Source of the DNA: Kineosporia aurantiaca JCM 3230
GTDB taxonomy: Bacteria > Actinomycetota > Actinomycetes > Actinomycetales > Kineosporiaceae
DNA: 64,000 bases
Assembly (NCBI GenBank): GCA_000719025.1
Contig: JODP01000001.1
Span: 620,001 to 684,000, forward strand
Direction: 5' to 3'
The translations under genes and the position numbers were made by a program. How positions within the stretch are numbered: position 1 is the stretch's first letter; each line of letters begins with the position of its first letter. A model generated the notes under the pieces. That model searched no databases and was not told the DNA's origin. It saw only the letters and a list, made by a program, of their open reading frames with translations. Positions 33,489-41,433 of this stretch are shown piece after piece.

Positions 33489-34876
33489 GACTGCGCCTTT
33501 GCGAAGGTCTCGACGACGTTGCGGGTGACCAGCGCCGCGACTTCCTGGGCCCGGGCGTTGGTCTTCAGCTGCTTGCCCTCGGCGTCGGAACAGGCCCCGG
33601 ACAGGGTGCAGGCCCAGGCCGCCGTGCCCGCGGTGAAGATCCGCGCACCGGAAGGGCGTTCGAGGGAGATCGTGGTCTGGGTGTCGCCGCAGTCGAGGGC
33701 CGCCGAGCCCACCAGGTCCACCCCGGAAGGGGCCGAGACCTGGTCCAGCGCGCCGGAGACCAGCCCTTTCAGCACTTCGCCGGCTTCGACGTGGCCGCCC
33801 TGGAAACCCCACCAGGCCGGGTCGGACACCTTCAGGCCGGTCCGGCCCGCAGCGGCGCAGGTGGCGGTCGAGCCGGTCAGCCGGGCCGCCGGGGTCGCCG
33901 CCGGAGCTCCGACGGTGAACGTGCGCGAGTCGGTGGGATTGAGGACGGCGGTCACGCCGGCCGCACCGGCCCCAAAGAACGCCACGTCGGTGCCTGCCGC
34001 CACGGCGCTGCGCACGGCAGTGCGCATTTTCGCTGTCCAGTACCGGCTGTCCCCGTCCACCAGCACCGCGGCCGCGCCCTTGACCAGGTCGGGATCGGCG
34101 GCCAGAGCGGTGTCGGTCCGGTAGACGAGGTCCACGCCGGTGCGCTCGATCTCGGCAATCAACCCGGCGTCGGCCACCAGCCCACCGCCGCCGTTCCCGG
34201 TCTGCAGAGGACGATTCAAAGTCACCTTCCGGCCCTGAGCGGCCGAGCCGGTGCGATTCGTCGCCGCCCACGTCATCGGCGAGGTGAGCACGACGACCTT
34301 GCCGGACGGGCCGGAGTCTGCCGAAGTCACCGTGAGCGGCACGTAGCGGCTGGCCTTACCCAGGTCGAGCCGGATCAGGTAGGTGCCCTCGGGCCAGCCG
34401 GTCGTATCGAGCGCGGCGTTGGACTGCCAGGTGGGGGCGGCGCCGGTCTGCGCGGTGGCGGTCAGCGTGCCTTCCCAGACCTTCCGCGCGCCCAGGCCGC
34501 CGTACCAACCCAGCCGGTACGCCCGCGTCCTTACTTCGCCATTGCCCTTGAGGTACAGCGGCACCTGATCGCCGGGCGTTGCCGACACTGCTCCGGCGTA
34601 GGCACCGAGCCCCGGAGCCCGGCCCCGGGCCGGGGCGATCCGCCAGTCGCGGTCGCCGGTTTTCTGGTTCTCCACCGTGATCGCGGTGCCGGCCGGGTGG
34701 CTGACCAGGCCGCCGCGAACCGCCGAAGTCGGCTGCTGCGCACCGGAAGAGCCCGGCGAAGCGTCGTCACCTGCACCGATGGCCCCGGCCAGACCGCCCA
34801 TGACGACGAGGGCGGTGACGGCGAGCAGACGCGGGGACGGCACGAAAACCGATTCTGTCGGGCTCCGGGCGCTCAC
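33485..34876 (-). CDS. Secreted N,N-dimethylformamidase beta-subunit-like protein
   Basis: About 463 residues with a signal peptide (LLAVTALVVMGGLAGAIGA). The body matches the C-terminal domain family of the dimethylformamidase large subunit: VENQKTGDRDWRIAPARG, YRLGWYGGLGARKVWE, WPEGTYLIRL, SPMTWAATNRTG, LIAEIERTGVDLVYRTDTAL, and DSRYWTAKMRTAVRSAVAAGTDVAFFGA. In the enzyme group the second-last block reads GHDEYW; here the His and Glu are replaced (GDSRYW), so catalysis is doubtful. Start is uncertain: GTG 34876 or GTG 34843. Divergent from the desaturase. Function unknown; possibly a surface carbohydrate or structural protein. Confidence 0.75.
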   Translation of the reverse strand: MSARSPTESVFVPSPRLLAVTALVVMGGLAGAIGAGDDASPGSSGAQQPTSAVRGGLVSHPAGTAITVENQKTGDRDWRIAPARGRAPGLGAYAGAVSATPGDQVPLYLKGNGEVRTRAYRLGWYGGLGARKVWEGTLTATAQTGAAPTWQSNAALDTTGWPEGTYLIRLDLGKASRYVPLTVTSADSGPSGKVVVLTSPMTWAATNRTGSAAQGRKVTLNRPLQTGNGGGGLVADAGLIAEIERTGVDLVYRTDTALAADPDLVKGAAAVLVDGDSRYWTAKMRTAVRSAVAAGTDVAFFGAGAAGVTAVLNPTDSRTFTVGAPAATPAARLTGSTATCAAAGRTGLKVSDPAWWGFQGGHVEAGEVLKGLVSGALDQVSAPSGVDLVGSAALDCGDTQTTISLERPSGARIFTAGTAAWACTLSGACSDAEGKQLKTNARAQEVAALVTRNVVETFAKAQS

Positions 34877-34946
34877 GGCCAATCCGGACGCCCGTACCGG
34901 CGCGTCACATCCTTCCCATCCGGTTCCGGCCGGCCCGGATCTGGGC

Positions 34947-34966
34947 AACCTACGGGGTCGTAGGTT
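34947..34966 (+). promoter_or_regulatory. 20-bp perfect palindromic operator before the desaturase
   Basis: AACCTACGGGGTCGTAGGTT: 8-bp arms AACCTACG and CGTAGGTT around GGGT, 56 bp upstream of the desaturase ATG. Shape is that of a TetR-type operator for fatty-acid responsive regulation. A partial GTTACGTAGG follows at 34971. Confidence 0.65.
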
Positions 34967-35021
34967 ACGGTTACGTAGGCGGTGCCGACGGCACGCTACG
35001 GACAAAGGACGGGGATCTGCG

Positions 35022-35987
35022 ATGACCGCATCCATGGACGCGGCGACCGGCAAGCCACGCCGGCCGCAGCTGCCGCTGACCTACGGGCGCAAGAGCGGCG
35101 TGGAGATCGCCTTCCTCTGGTTCTTCGTCACCGTGCCGCTCCTGGCGGTCGCTGCGGCGGTCCCGGTGGCCTGGATCGGCGGCTGGCTGGGCTGGACCGA
35201 CGTGATCCTTTTCGTGGTCACGTACCTGTTCACCGGTCTCGGGGTGACCGTCGGCTTCCACCGGTACCTGACCCACGGCGCGTTCAAGGCCAAGCGGCCG
35301 ATGCGGATCCTGCTCACCGTGGCCGGGACGATGGCGATCGAGGGCGCGCCGATCCGCTGGGTCGCCGACCACCGGCGGCACCACCAGTTCTCCGACGAGG
35401 AGAACGACCCGCACTCTCCCTGGCGTTTCGGCGAGACCGTCCCGGCGCTGGCCAAGGGCATGATCTGGGCCCACATGGGCTGGCTGTTCACCCGGGAGAA
35501 CTCCAACTCCCGGCGGTTCGCCCCGGATCTGGTGGCGGACAAGGACATCCGCTTCATCCAGAAGAACTTCGTCTGGTTCCTGCTGCTCAGCCTGTTCGGC
35601 CCGGCCGTCGTCGGGGGCCTGGTCAGCCAGTCCTGGCACGGCTTCGTCACCGCCTACTTCTGGGCCGGGCTGGTCCGGATCGCGCTGATCCACCACGTCA
35701 CCTGGGCGGTGAACTCGGTCTGCCACGTGATGGGCGAGCGGCCGTTCCGGACCACCCTGAAGGACCGCGCGTCCAACGTCTGGCTGCTGGCCGTCCCGAG
35801 CTTCGGCGAGTCCTGGCACAACCTGCACCACGCCGACCCGACCTGCGCCCGGCACGGGGTGGACCCCGGGCAGATCGACATCTCCGCCCGGCTGATCTGG
35901 CTGTTCGAGAAGGCCGGCTGGGTCTGGAACGTGAAGTGGCCCAAGGACAACCGGATCGACGCCAAGCGGATCGAGCAAACTACTTAA
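35022..35987 (+). CDS. Acyl-CoA/acyl-lipid delta-9 type fatty acid desaturase
   Basis: 321 residues, four TM helices with the three His boxes of the membrane di-iron desaturases: HRYLTH (about 84), HRRHH (about 121) and HNLHH (about 267). It introduces a double bond into acyl chains for membrane fluidity. ATG 35022 has GGACGGGG nearby. The palindrome upstream suggests control by a fatty-acid responsive TetR-type protein. The stop codon lies in the following inverted repeat. Confidence 0.92.
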   Translation: MTASMDAATGKPRRPQLPLTYGRKSGVEIAFLWFFVTVPLLAVAAAVPVAWIGGWLGWTDVILFVVTYLFTGLGVTVGFHRYLTHGAFKAKRPMRILLTVAGTMAIEGAPIRWVADHRRHHQFSDEENDPHSPWRFGETVPALAKGMIWAHMGWLFTRENSNSRRFAPDLVADKDIRFIQKNFVWFLLLSLFGPAVVGGLVSQSWHGFVTAYFWAGLVRIALIHHVTWAVNSVCHVMGERPFRTTLKDRASNVWLLAVPSFGESWHNLHHADPTCARHGVDPGQIDISARLIWLFEKAGWVWNVKWPKDNRIDAKRIEQTT

Positions 35988-36045
35988 ACATCAAATGGTG
36001 GACGCCCTCCTCGAGTCGAGTGGGAGCGTCCACCATTTGATGTTT
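35986..36045 (+). terminator. 60-bp inverted repeat at the desaturase 3' end
   Basis: AAACATCAAATGGTGGACGC (35986-36005) is perfectly complementary to the segment 36026-36045, with a 20-nt loop. It starts in the desaturase stop codon and ends 10 bp before the PPOX gene ATG. It functions most simply as a terminator. Confidence 0.7.
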
Positions 36046-36055
36046 GTATGGCGGG

Positions 36056-36469
36056 ATGGACATCAAGGAAGCGGTCGCGTTCTGCCGCGAGAACCACAAC
36101 GCCGTGCTGACCACCCTGAAGAAGGACGGCAGCCCGCAGATGTCACCGGTGACCGTCGGGGTCTCCCCCGACGGCACCCAGGTGGTGATCAGCAGCCGGC
36201 AGACCGCGATCAAGGTGAAGAACCTGCACCGCGACGGCCGGGCCTGGCTGGCCGTGTTCACCAACGGCTTCTACGGGCCCTGGGTGCAGATCGCCGGGCC
36301 GGCCGAGATCGTCTCCCTGCCCGCCGCGATGCCCCTGCTGGAGGACTACTACAGGGACATCAGCGGCGAGCACCCGGACTGGGACGACTACCGGGCGGCG
36401 ATGGAGAAGGACCAGCGCTGCATCATCCGGATCACGCCGACTGAGGTCGGGCCGAACATCGGCGGTTGA
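36056..36469 (+). CDS. PPOX class F420-dependent-type oxidoreductase
   Basis: 137 residues, a split-barrel flavin/F420-binding fold: VLTTLKKDGSPQMSPVTVGV (strand with cofactor loop), RQTAIKVKNLHRDGRAWLAV and GPWVQIAGPAEIVSLP, EKDQRCIIRITPTEV. Proteins of this group reduce F420- or FMN-linked substrates such as biliverdin or quinones. ATG 36056 lies only 10 bp after the 60-bp hairpin, so its transcription source is unclear. Stop codon abuts the serS stop. Confidence 0.85.
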   Translation: MDIKEAVAFCRENHNAVLTTLKKDGSPQMSPVTVGVSPDGTQVVISSRQTAIKVKNLHRDGRAWLAVFTNGFYGPWVQIAGPAEIVSLPAAMPLLEDYYRDISGEHPDWDDYRAAMEKDQRCIIRITPTEVGPNIGG

Positions 36470-37759
36470 TCAGTCGGTCTTGCCGTCGGCGTGGATCGTG
36501 CCGAAACCGGTGAACTGAGCCAGGGCCTCGGGGATCACGATCGACCCGTCCGCCTGCTGACCGTTCTCCAGGATCGCCGCCATGGTCCGCCCGATCGGCA
36601 GGCCCGACCCGTTCAGCGTGGCGACCAGCTCGCGCTTGCCGTCCGCGTCGCGGGTGCGGATGTTCGCCCCGCGGGCCTGGAACTGGCCGCAGTTCGAGCA
36701 GGACGAGATCTCCCGGAAGGTGTTCTGGGCCGGCAGCCAGACCTCCACGTCGTACGTCATCTGGCTGCTGAAACCGGTGTCCCCGGCGGCCAGCAGGATC
36801 ACCCGATGGGCCAGGCCCAGCTTCTGCAGCACCGACTCGGCGTGCCCGGTGAGCTTCTCCAGCTCGGCCGGGGCCTGGTCGGCCGCGCAGATCCGGACCA
36901 TCTCGACCTTCTCGAACTCGTGCAGCCGGATCAGGCCCCGGGTGTCCCGGCCGTAGGAGCCGGCCTCCGAGCGGAAGCACGGCGACCAGGCGGTGTAGGC
37001 CAGCGGCAGGTCGCCGGGCTCGATGATCTCCTCGGCGTGCAGGTTGGTCAGCGGCACCTCGGCGGTCGGGATCAGGTACAGGTCCCGGGTGCCGGCCGAG
37101 GTCCGGAACAGGTCCTCCTCGAACTTCGGCAGCTGCCCGGTGCCGACCAGCGCGCTCGGCAGCACCAGGTGCGGCAGGCCGAACTCGGTGTAGCCGTGCT
37201 CGCGGGTGTGGGTGTCGAGGAAGAACGAGACCAGGCCGCGCTCCAGCGCCGCCCCGGCCCCCCGGGAGACCCGGAACCGCGGGCCCGAGAGCTTGGTGGC
37301 CCGGGCGAAGTCGAGGATGCCGGTGCGCTCGCCCAGCTCGACGTGGTCGAGCGGGGTGAAGCCGAACTCCGGGACGGTGCCCCAGCGCCGGATCTCGGTC
37401 GCGTCCTGGTCGGTGAAGCCGTCCGGGACCGCGTCCAGTGGCAGGTTCGGGATGCTCAGCATCAGCTCGTGCAGGTCGGCGGCGGCCTGCTCGCCGCTCT
37501 CCTCGGCCGCCTTGATCTCGTCCTTCAGCTGGCGCGCGCGCTCCTTCAGCGCGTTCACGTCGCCCCCGGCCTTGGCCGCCTTCCCGATCTCGGCGGCCGC
37601 CCGCTTGGACTCGGCGCGCAGATCGTCAGCCGCCTTGATGCTCGCGTTGCGGGTGGAGAGCAGTTCCTCCAGCGCAGCGGTGTCCAGGGTGTAGCCACGC
37701 CGGGCCAGGCGGCGGACCGCCTCGGTGCCCGGGTCGAGCAGGGCACGTGGGTCGTGCAT
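36470..37759 (-). CDS. serS: Seryl-tRNA synthetase
   Basis: 429 residues. The N-terminal coiled-coil arm (residues 30-100, LKERARQLKDEIKAAEESGE) binds the long variable arm of tRNA-Ser. Class II motifs follow: motif 1, motif 2 FRSEAGSYGRDTRGLIRLHEF and motif 3 NGSGLPIGRTMAAILENGQ, plus LIPTAEVPLTN. Charges tRNA-Ser in the cytosol. ATG 37759; the frame is open to 37852 but lacks protein character. Convergent with the PPOX gene with no gap. Confidence 0.97.
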   Translation of the reverse strand: MHDPRALLDPGTEAVRRLARRGYTLDTAALEELLSTRNASIKAADDLRAESKRAAAEIGKAAKAGGDVNALKERARQLKDEIKAAEESGEQAAADLHELMLSIPNLPLDAVPDGFTDQDATEIRRWGTVPEFGFTPLDHVELGERTGILDFARATKLSGPRFRVSRGAGAALERGLVSFFLDTHTREHGYTEFGLPHLVLPSALVGTGQLPKFEEDLFRTSAGTRDLYLIPTAEVPLTNLHAEEIIEPGDLPLAYTAWSPCFRSEAGSYGRDTRGLIRLHEFEKVEMVRICAADQAPAELEKLTGHAESVLQKLGLAHRVILLAAGDTGFSSQMTYDVEVWLPAQNTFREISSCSNCGQFQARGANIRTRDADGKRELVATLNGSGLPIGRTMAAILENGQQADGSIVIPEALAQFTGFGTIHADGKTD

Positions 37760-37902
37760 CGGAAGACCTTCTCTGTTGTCGTGGAGGGTTGCCTTACCAG
37801 GGCATTGACCGCGATCGACGTTAGCAGCGCGGCCGGGCCGGGTACTTCGCATTTCCGTGTGGCGCCGTCGGCCGGGCCCGGTCGGGAGGCCACAATGCGG
37901 TC

Positions 37903-38733
37903 ATGGCGATCGATCCCTGCACTTCACAGACCCTGACCGGCCCGGACGGGGCAGAACTGGCCGTCTGCGCGCACGGCGGGCACGTGCTCGGCTGGACCCC
38001 GGCCGGGGGTGCTCCGCGGCTGTGGCTCAGCCCGGCCGCGGAGTGCGGCCCCGGACTGGCGATCCGCGGCGGCGTGCCGGTGATCTTCCCGCAGTTCGCC
38101 GGTCGCGGCCCGCTGCCCAAGCACGGCATCGCCCGCAACCGGGCCTGGACCGAGGTGGACACGGGGCCGGGGACCTGGACGGCCCGCTTGGTGGACGACG
38201 AGGACACCCGGGCGATCTGGCCGCACTCCTTCGAGCTCACCCTCCAGGCCACCGCGATCGGGTCACGCCTCGACCTCGAGCTGGTCGCCCGCAACACCGG
38301 CAGTGAGCCGTGGAGCTTCACAGCCGCCCTGCACAGCTATTTCACGGTAGGTGACCCGGCCACGGTGATCACCGGGCTCGGCGGCCGGGCGGCCTCGGAC
38401 AACGCCGACGGGGGTGCATCGCTCGTTCTGGGGAGCCCCGGCGAGGCCCTGGAGGCGCTCGCCACCCGGGACGTCTCGATCGCGGGGGCCTCCGACCCGG
38501 TCACGCTCGAGGACCCGGAGCTCGGACGATTGGTCATCACCGCCAACGGGTTTCCCGACCGCGTGGTCTGGAACCCCGGACCGGGCCACGGCCTGGCCGA
38601 CGTGCCGCCGGGGGCGGAGACCGGTTTCGTCTGCATCGAGCCGGCCGTGCTCGAACCGGTCGAGTTGATGCCCGGATCGGTCTGGACGGGCAGCGTGCGG
38701 ATCGATACGGATCTGCGCCCAGCGGGTGCATAA
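37903..38733 (+). CDS. D-hexose-6-phosphate mutarotase (aldose 1-epimerase family, YeaD-like)
   Basis: 276 residues. Beta-sandwich epimerase: LWLSPAAECGPGLAIRGGVP with the RGGVP phosphate loop, ARNRAWTEVD, ALHSYFTVGD with the catalytic His, DRVVWNPGP and FVCIEPAV with the catalytic Glu. It interconverts alpha and beta hexose-6-phosphates. ATG 37903, 143 bp from the divergent serS start. Monocistronic. Confidence 0.9.
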   Translation: MAIDPCTSQTLTGPDGAELAVCAHGGHVLGWTPAGGAPRLWLSPAAECGPGLAIRGGVPVIFPQFAGRGPLPKHGIARNRAWTEVDTGPGTWTARLVDDEDTRAIWPHSFELTLQATAIGSRLDLELVARNTGSEPWSFTAALHSYFTVGDPATVITGLGGRAASDNADGGASLVLGSPGEALEALATRDVSIAGASDPVTLEDPELGRLVITANGFPDRVVWNPGPGHGLADVPPGAETGFVCIEPAVLEPVELMPGSVWTGSVRIDTDLRPAGA

Positions 38734-39016
38734 GTTAGCTATACGTATCGGTCACTTCCGCCCGAGCTGCTCATATTTCCGGGCCGATTACTCTGAGTCA
38801 TAGCACTTTGCCAAATCCGTATCGGTGTGGCAGGCTCTCCAACGCACCGGCGCCGAGAGCGCCGGTGCACCAGACTCACCCTCCGCCCGGGTCCGTACCC
38901 ACCCGGGCACCCCAGTCCCAGAACCTGTTTCCCCCGGTTGCGGCTTGCTCGCAGCCACGCGAACTCCCGGTCTGAGCCAGAGGTTGGAGGGACTCACTGG
39001 CCCAGATCGCGGCAGT
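38734..39016. other. Structured intergenic region, no gene seen
   Basis: Between two convergent genes. Contains a perfect hairpin GCACCGGCGC (38844-38853)/GCGCCGGTGC (38859-38868), a CCCGGGT/ACCCGGG stem near 38890-38912 and a GGTTGCGG/GGCTGCGA-like stem near 38940. May be 3' UTR or a small RNA; no known family recognised. Confidence 0.4.
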
Positions 39017-39064
39017 CACAGATCCGCCTTAACCGGTCCGCAGACTGGGTAAGGCGGATCTGTG
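39017..39064. terminator. Bidirectional terminator between mutarotase and HNH genes
   Basis: CACAGATCCGCCTTA (39017-39031) and TAAGGCGGATCTGTG (39050-39064) form a perfect 15-bp stem. It sits 18 bp beyond the stop of the HNH gene on the minus strand and serves both directions. Confidence 0.75.
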
Positions 39065-39081
39065 CTTTGGCCGCTGGTTTC

Positions 39082-39576
39082 CTAGGCCGCTGAGCCCAGG
39101 TACTCCTCCCAGGACGGTTCGCGGACGTCCGCGCCCCGCACCACCCAGGCCGGGCCGCGCGGCGAGCGGGGGCGCACCGACAGCGTCCACCCCATCTCCT
39201 CCGGCGTCCGGTTCCCCTTCACGTTGTTGCAGCGCATGCAGCAGGCCACCAGGTTCTCCCAGGTGTCCTGGCCGCCTCGGCTGCGCGGCAGAACATGGTC
39301 GATGGTGGCGGCGTGGGCGTCGCAGTAGGCGCAGCGGTGTTCGTCGCGTCTCAGCACGCCCCGCCGGCTGACCGGGATCGCCCGGCCGCGGGGCACCTTC
39401 ACATAGCGGGAGAGCACTATCACCGACGGGCGCGGCACGGTCATGGTCTCGCTGACCACCGGGTACGGACCGTTCTCGACCACGGCGGCCTTGCCGGCGA
39501 GGACGAGCACGATGGCCCGGCGGAACGAGACGACGGCCAATGGCTCGTAGCCGGCGTTCAGAACGAGGGTGCGCAT
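39082..39576 (-). CDS. HNH endonuclease family protein
   Basis: 164 residues. C-terminal HNH with zinc ribbon: CAYCDAHAATIDHVLPRSRG (CxxC, then the DHV His pair), GQDTWENLVACCMRCNNVKG (N and CxxC) and the final Lys-Gly. N-terminal portion RTLVLNAGYEPLAVVSFRRA is a conserved actinobacterial block. It is widespread single-copy in actinobacteria; its target is unknown. ATG 39576 follows GGAGG at 39587 (minus). Confidence 0.9.
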   Translation of the reverse strand: MRTLVLNAGYEPLAVVSFRRAIVLVLAGKAAVVENGPYPVVSETMTVPRPSVIVLSRYVKVPRGRAIPVSRRGVLRRDEHRCAYCDAHAATIDHVLPRSRGGQDTWENLVACCMRCNNVKGNRTPEEMGWTLSVRPRSPRGPAWVVRGADVREPSWEEYLGSAA

Positions 39577-39607
39577 CAGCGGCCACCTCCTGGGTCCCGG
39601 ACGACAA

Positions 39608-39637
39608 AAGGCGCCGTTCCGAGAGGAACGACGCCTT
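39608..39637 (-). terminator. Intrinsic terminator or attenuator upstream of the HNH gene
   Basis: On the minus strand AAGGCGTCGTTCC-TCTC-GGAACGGCGCCTT is followed by TTTTG and then the HNH ribosome site. One G-T or mismatch in the stem. It is in the HNH leader, so it may attenuate the gene or stop an upstream transcript. Confidence 0.6.
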
Positions 39638-39904
39638 GGGTGGGCGGCACACGGCCGCTCGATATCTCTAACGTGCTGGTACTTCCGGCTTGCCGGTGAT
39701 GGCCCGGTAACCCGGTATGGGACAGCGCTCTGGCCGCAAGGAAGTCGCGGATGTGATGTGCCACTGCGACCTCCTCACCGGTATGCCAGCTTGTCGGACC
39801 CTGGTTGACAGAGTAAGCGGCAACCCCTCGTCAGATCACTCCCTTTCTCCCAGTGATCTGCGCCGCGTGTGTCACCACGCGATGAAGCCTGGGCAAACGA
39901 ACGA

Positions 39905-39928
39905 GAGCCCCGCCACCCGGCGGGGCTC
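39905..39928 (-). terminator. Terminator after the NlpC/P60 gene
   Basis: GAGCCCCGCC/GGCGGGGCTC with an ACCC-type loop, followed on the minus strand by TCGTTCGTTTG. Lies 54 bp after the stop. The rest of the 405-bp gap 39577-39981, apart from the terminator at 39608, shows only the short GTGATGTGCC-type region without recognised feature. Confidence 0.75.
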
Positions 39929-39981
39929 CTCGTCCGGTCCAGACCGGCCCTGGACCGGCTCCAGATCTGCTCCGGCCTGCT

Positions 39982-40764
39982 CTAGACCCGGCCGAAGCTG
40001 ACCGCGCTGGTCCAGATCGCCCGCTTGCTGAAGGAGGTACCGGTCCGGCCCGCGTCGTACATCATGTTGTCGCCCGCGTAGATGCCGACGTGGTAGGCGC
40101 TGCCGCCGGAGGTGAAGAAGACCAGGTCACCGGCCTGTGCCTCGGACCGTGAGATCCGGGTCGAGGCCAGCATCTGCTGGTTGGCCGTGCGCGGCAGATC
40201 GATGCCGACCTGCGCGAAGATGTATTTGGTCGCGCCCGAGCAGTCCCAGGCGGTCGGGGTGGTACCGCCGTAGCGGTAGGAGACCCCGATATAGCGGGAG
40301 GCAACGGCGAGCACCGAAGCGCCTCGCGCACTGCCGAATGAGCTGGACACGTTCGAACCCGTCGACATTTTTCCGCCCGGGGCGGAAACAACCACCTTGT
40401 CAGGAACAGCAGTGAAATCACTGCTTTCGAACGATACCGTGGCCGCGACCGGAGCCGTGAGCGAGGCTGAGCCGGCCTGCGCGGTCTGCGGGGCCGCGAT
40501 CAGCCCGCCGGCGAAGGCAGCGGGCTGGACCGCGATCGGGGCGGTGGCCGGAGCCGCCTCGGTGTTGGCGGCCGAGCGGGGCGCGGCCTGCGAGGCCATC
40601 CCCATCGAGGCGACGAGTCCGCCGGACATGGCGATCACGGCGCCACCCCGGCCGATCACGGACATCTGCCCGGTCAGCCCACTTCGGGCGGCACTGCTGA
40701 GGGACGAGAGCGGCGTAGCAGGACGAACAGGCGCGCGATGGCGCGCCGTGGCCCGAGTAGTCAC
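39982..40764 (-). CDS. NlpC/P60 family cell-wall endopeptidase
   Basis: 260 residues. N-terminal 55 residues hold a twin-arginine-free signal-like segment (GGAVIAMSGGLVASMGMASQAA) and an Ala/Pro linker follows; the catalytic domain occupies the C-terminal 115 residues: RYIGVSYRYGGTTPTAWDCS with the catalytic Cys, RTANQQML, AGDLVFFTSGG and AYHVGIYAGDN with the catalytic His. Cleaves D-Glu-DAP bonds in peptidoglycan stem peptides. GTG 40764. Controlled by the c-di-AMP riboswitch just upstream. Confidence 0.92.
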   Translation of the reverse strand: MTTRATARHRAPVRPATPLSSLSSAARSGLTGQMSVIGRGGAVIAMSGGLVASMGMASQAAPRSAANTEAAPATAPIAVQPAAFAGGLIAAPQTAQAGSASLTAPVAATVSFESSDFTAVPDKVVVSAPGGKMSTGSNVSSSFGSARGASVLAVASRYIGVSYRYGGTTPTAWDCSGATKYIFAQVGIDLPRTANQQMLASTRISRSEAQAGDLVFFTSGGSAYHVGIYAGDNMMYDAGRTGTSFSKRAIWTSAVSFGRV

Positions 40765-40779
40765 GGTTTACCTCTCCGT

Positions 40780-40962
40780 ACGCCTACGAGGTCAGCTGTC
40801 GGGTTCGGGTGGGAGAAGTCACCCGGCCGGTTCGTCGTCCCGCGGACGGGACGATGTCGCGGCTTCACCCCAAGGAGCGTCCTGACGTGCGGACACCCCG
40901 GAAATGGGTCCCCCGCCTCTGCCATGCGGTGTTCGTGTTGCCCCGGAGCGGTGGCAGAGCTC
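40780..40962 (-). promoter_or_regulatory. Cyclic di-AMP (ydaO/yuaA-type) riboswitch
   Basis: Minus strand. Reading 5'-3': CTCTGCCA pairs with TGGCAGAG, then GGCGGGGGACCCA, CTTGGGGTGAAGCCGC (40859-40874 on plus as complement), then GGGTGACTTCTCCCACCC and GAACCCGACAGCTGACCTCG (complement of 40784-40803). These are the conserved blocks of the ydaO aptamer found upstream of actinobacterial rpf and NlpC/P60 wall-hydrolase genes. c-di-AMP binding generally turns such genes off. Confidence 0.9.
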
Positions 40963-40978
40963 GGCGTCCGCCTCGGGG

Positions 40979-41365
40979 GCTTCTCGGAGGGAGAGAAGCG
41001 ATCGTGAAGCTACCCGAAGTGACGAAGAGATGTCACGTCTGGGTCACGGCCGATGAGCAAAACTTGACGTTCGGTGACCGAGTTCAGGCCTTCCGGTGAT
41101 CACCGGTCCCTCAAACGGCGCAGTCCGACCGGCCGTAGGGGTGACGCCCAGATGCCTCACAAGCATCTTTACCCTCCCAGGGCGCTCCCGCCCGGTTCGG
41201 GGAGCCGGATCGGATTCGGCGTGCCGCGCGCTTTTGACGCCCGCGTTTCGCAACTGATAGTGGCGAAATACGGATTACCCGGGGTGATCGGACCGGTGCA
41301 GTACCAGTTCCGGACCGAAGCTTGTTCTGTTGGACCAGAAATGCCTGCCGCCGGGCAAACCACGA
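40979..41365. other. Intergenic region, promoter of the NlpC leader, no gene seen
   Basis: Upstream end of the NlpC transcript. A small hairpin GCTTCTC/GAGAAGC sits at 40979-40999 and a TGATCACCGGT palindrome-like segment near 41097. The rest shows nothing recognised; possible frames here have no protein character. Confidence 0.5.
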
Positions 41366-41399
41366 GGCCCCGCCCCCGCCGGAGGGCGGGAACGGGGCC
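41366..41399 (-). terminator. Terminator after the dtxR-type gene
   Basis: GGCCCCGCCCCCG and GGGCGGGAACGGGGCC form a 7-bp outer and 7-bp inner stem. On the minus strand it lies 35 bp beyond the DtxR stop. Confidence 0.7.
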
Positions 41400-41433
41400 G
41401 GGTGGGCCGCTGTGAGCTGACGCCTCGGGTTCC

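Noticed and set aside
38825..39052. 75-residue plus-strand ORF
   Set aside because: Covers hairpins and the terminator, Ser/Gly/Pro-rich, no family.
41074..41415. Possible small protein upstream of dtxR
   Set aside because: Frame runs through the terminator region, Arg/Pro-rich, no ribosome site.
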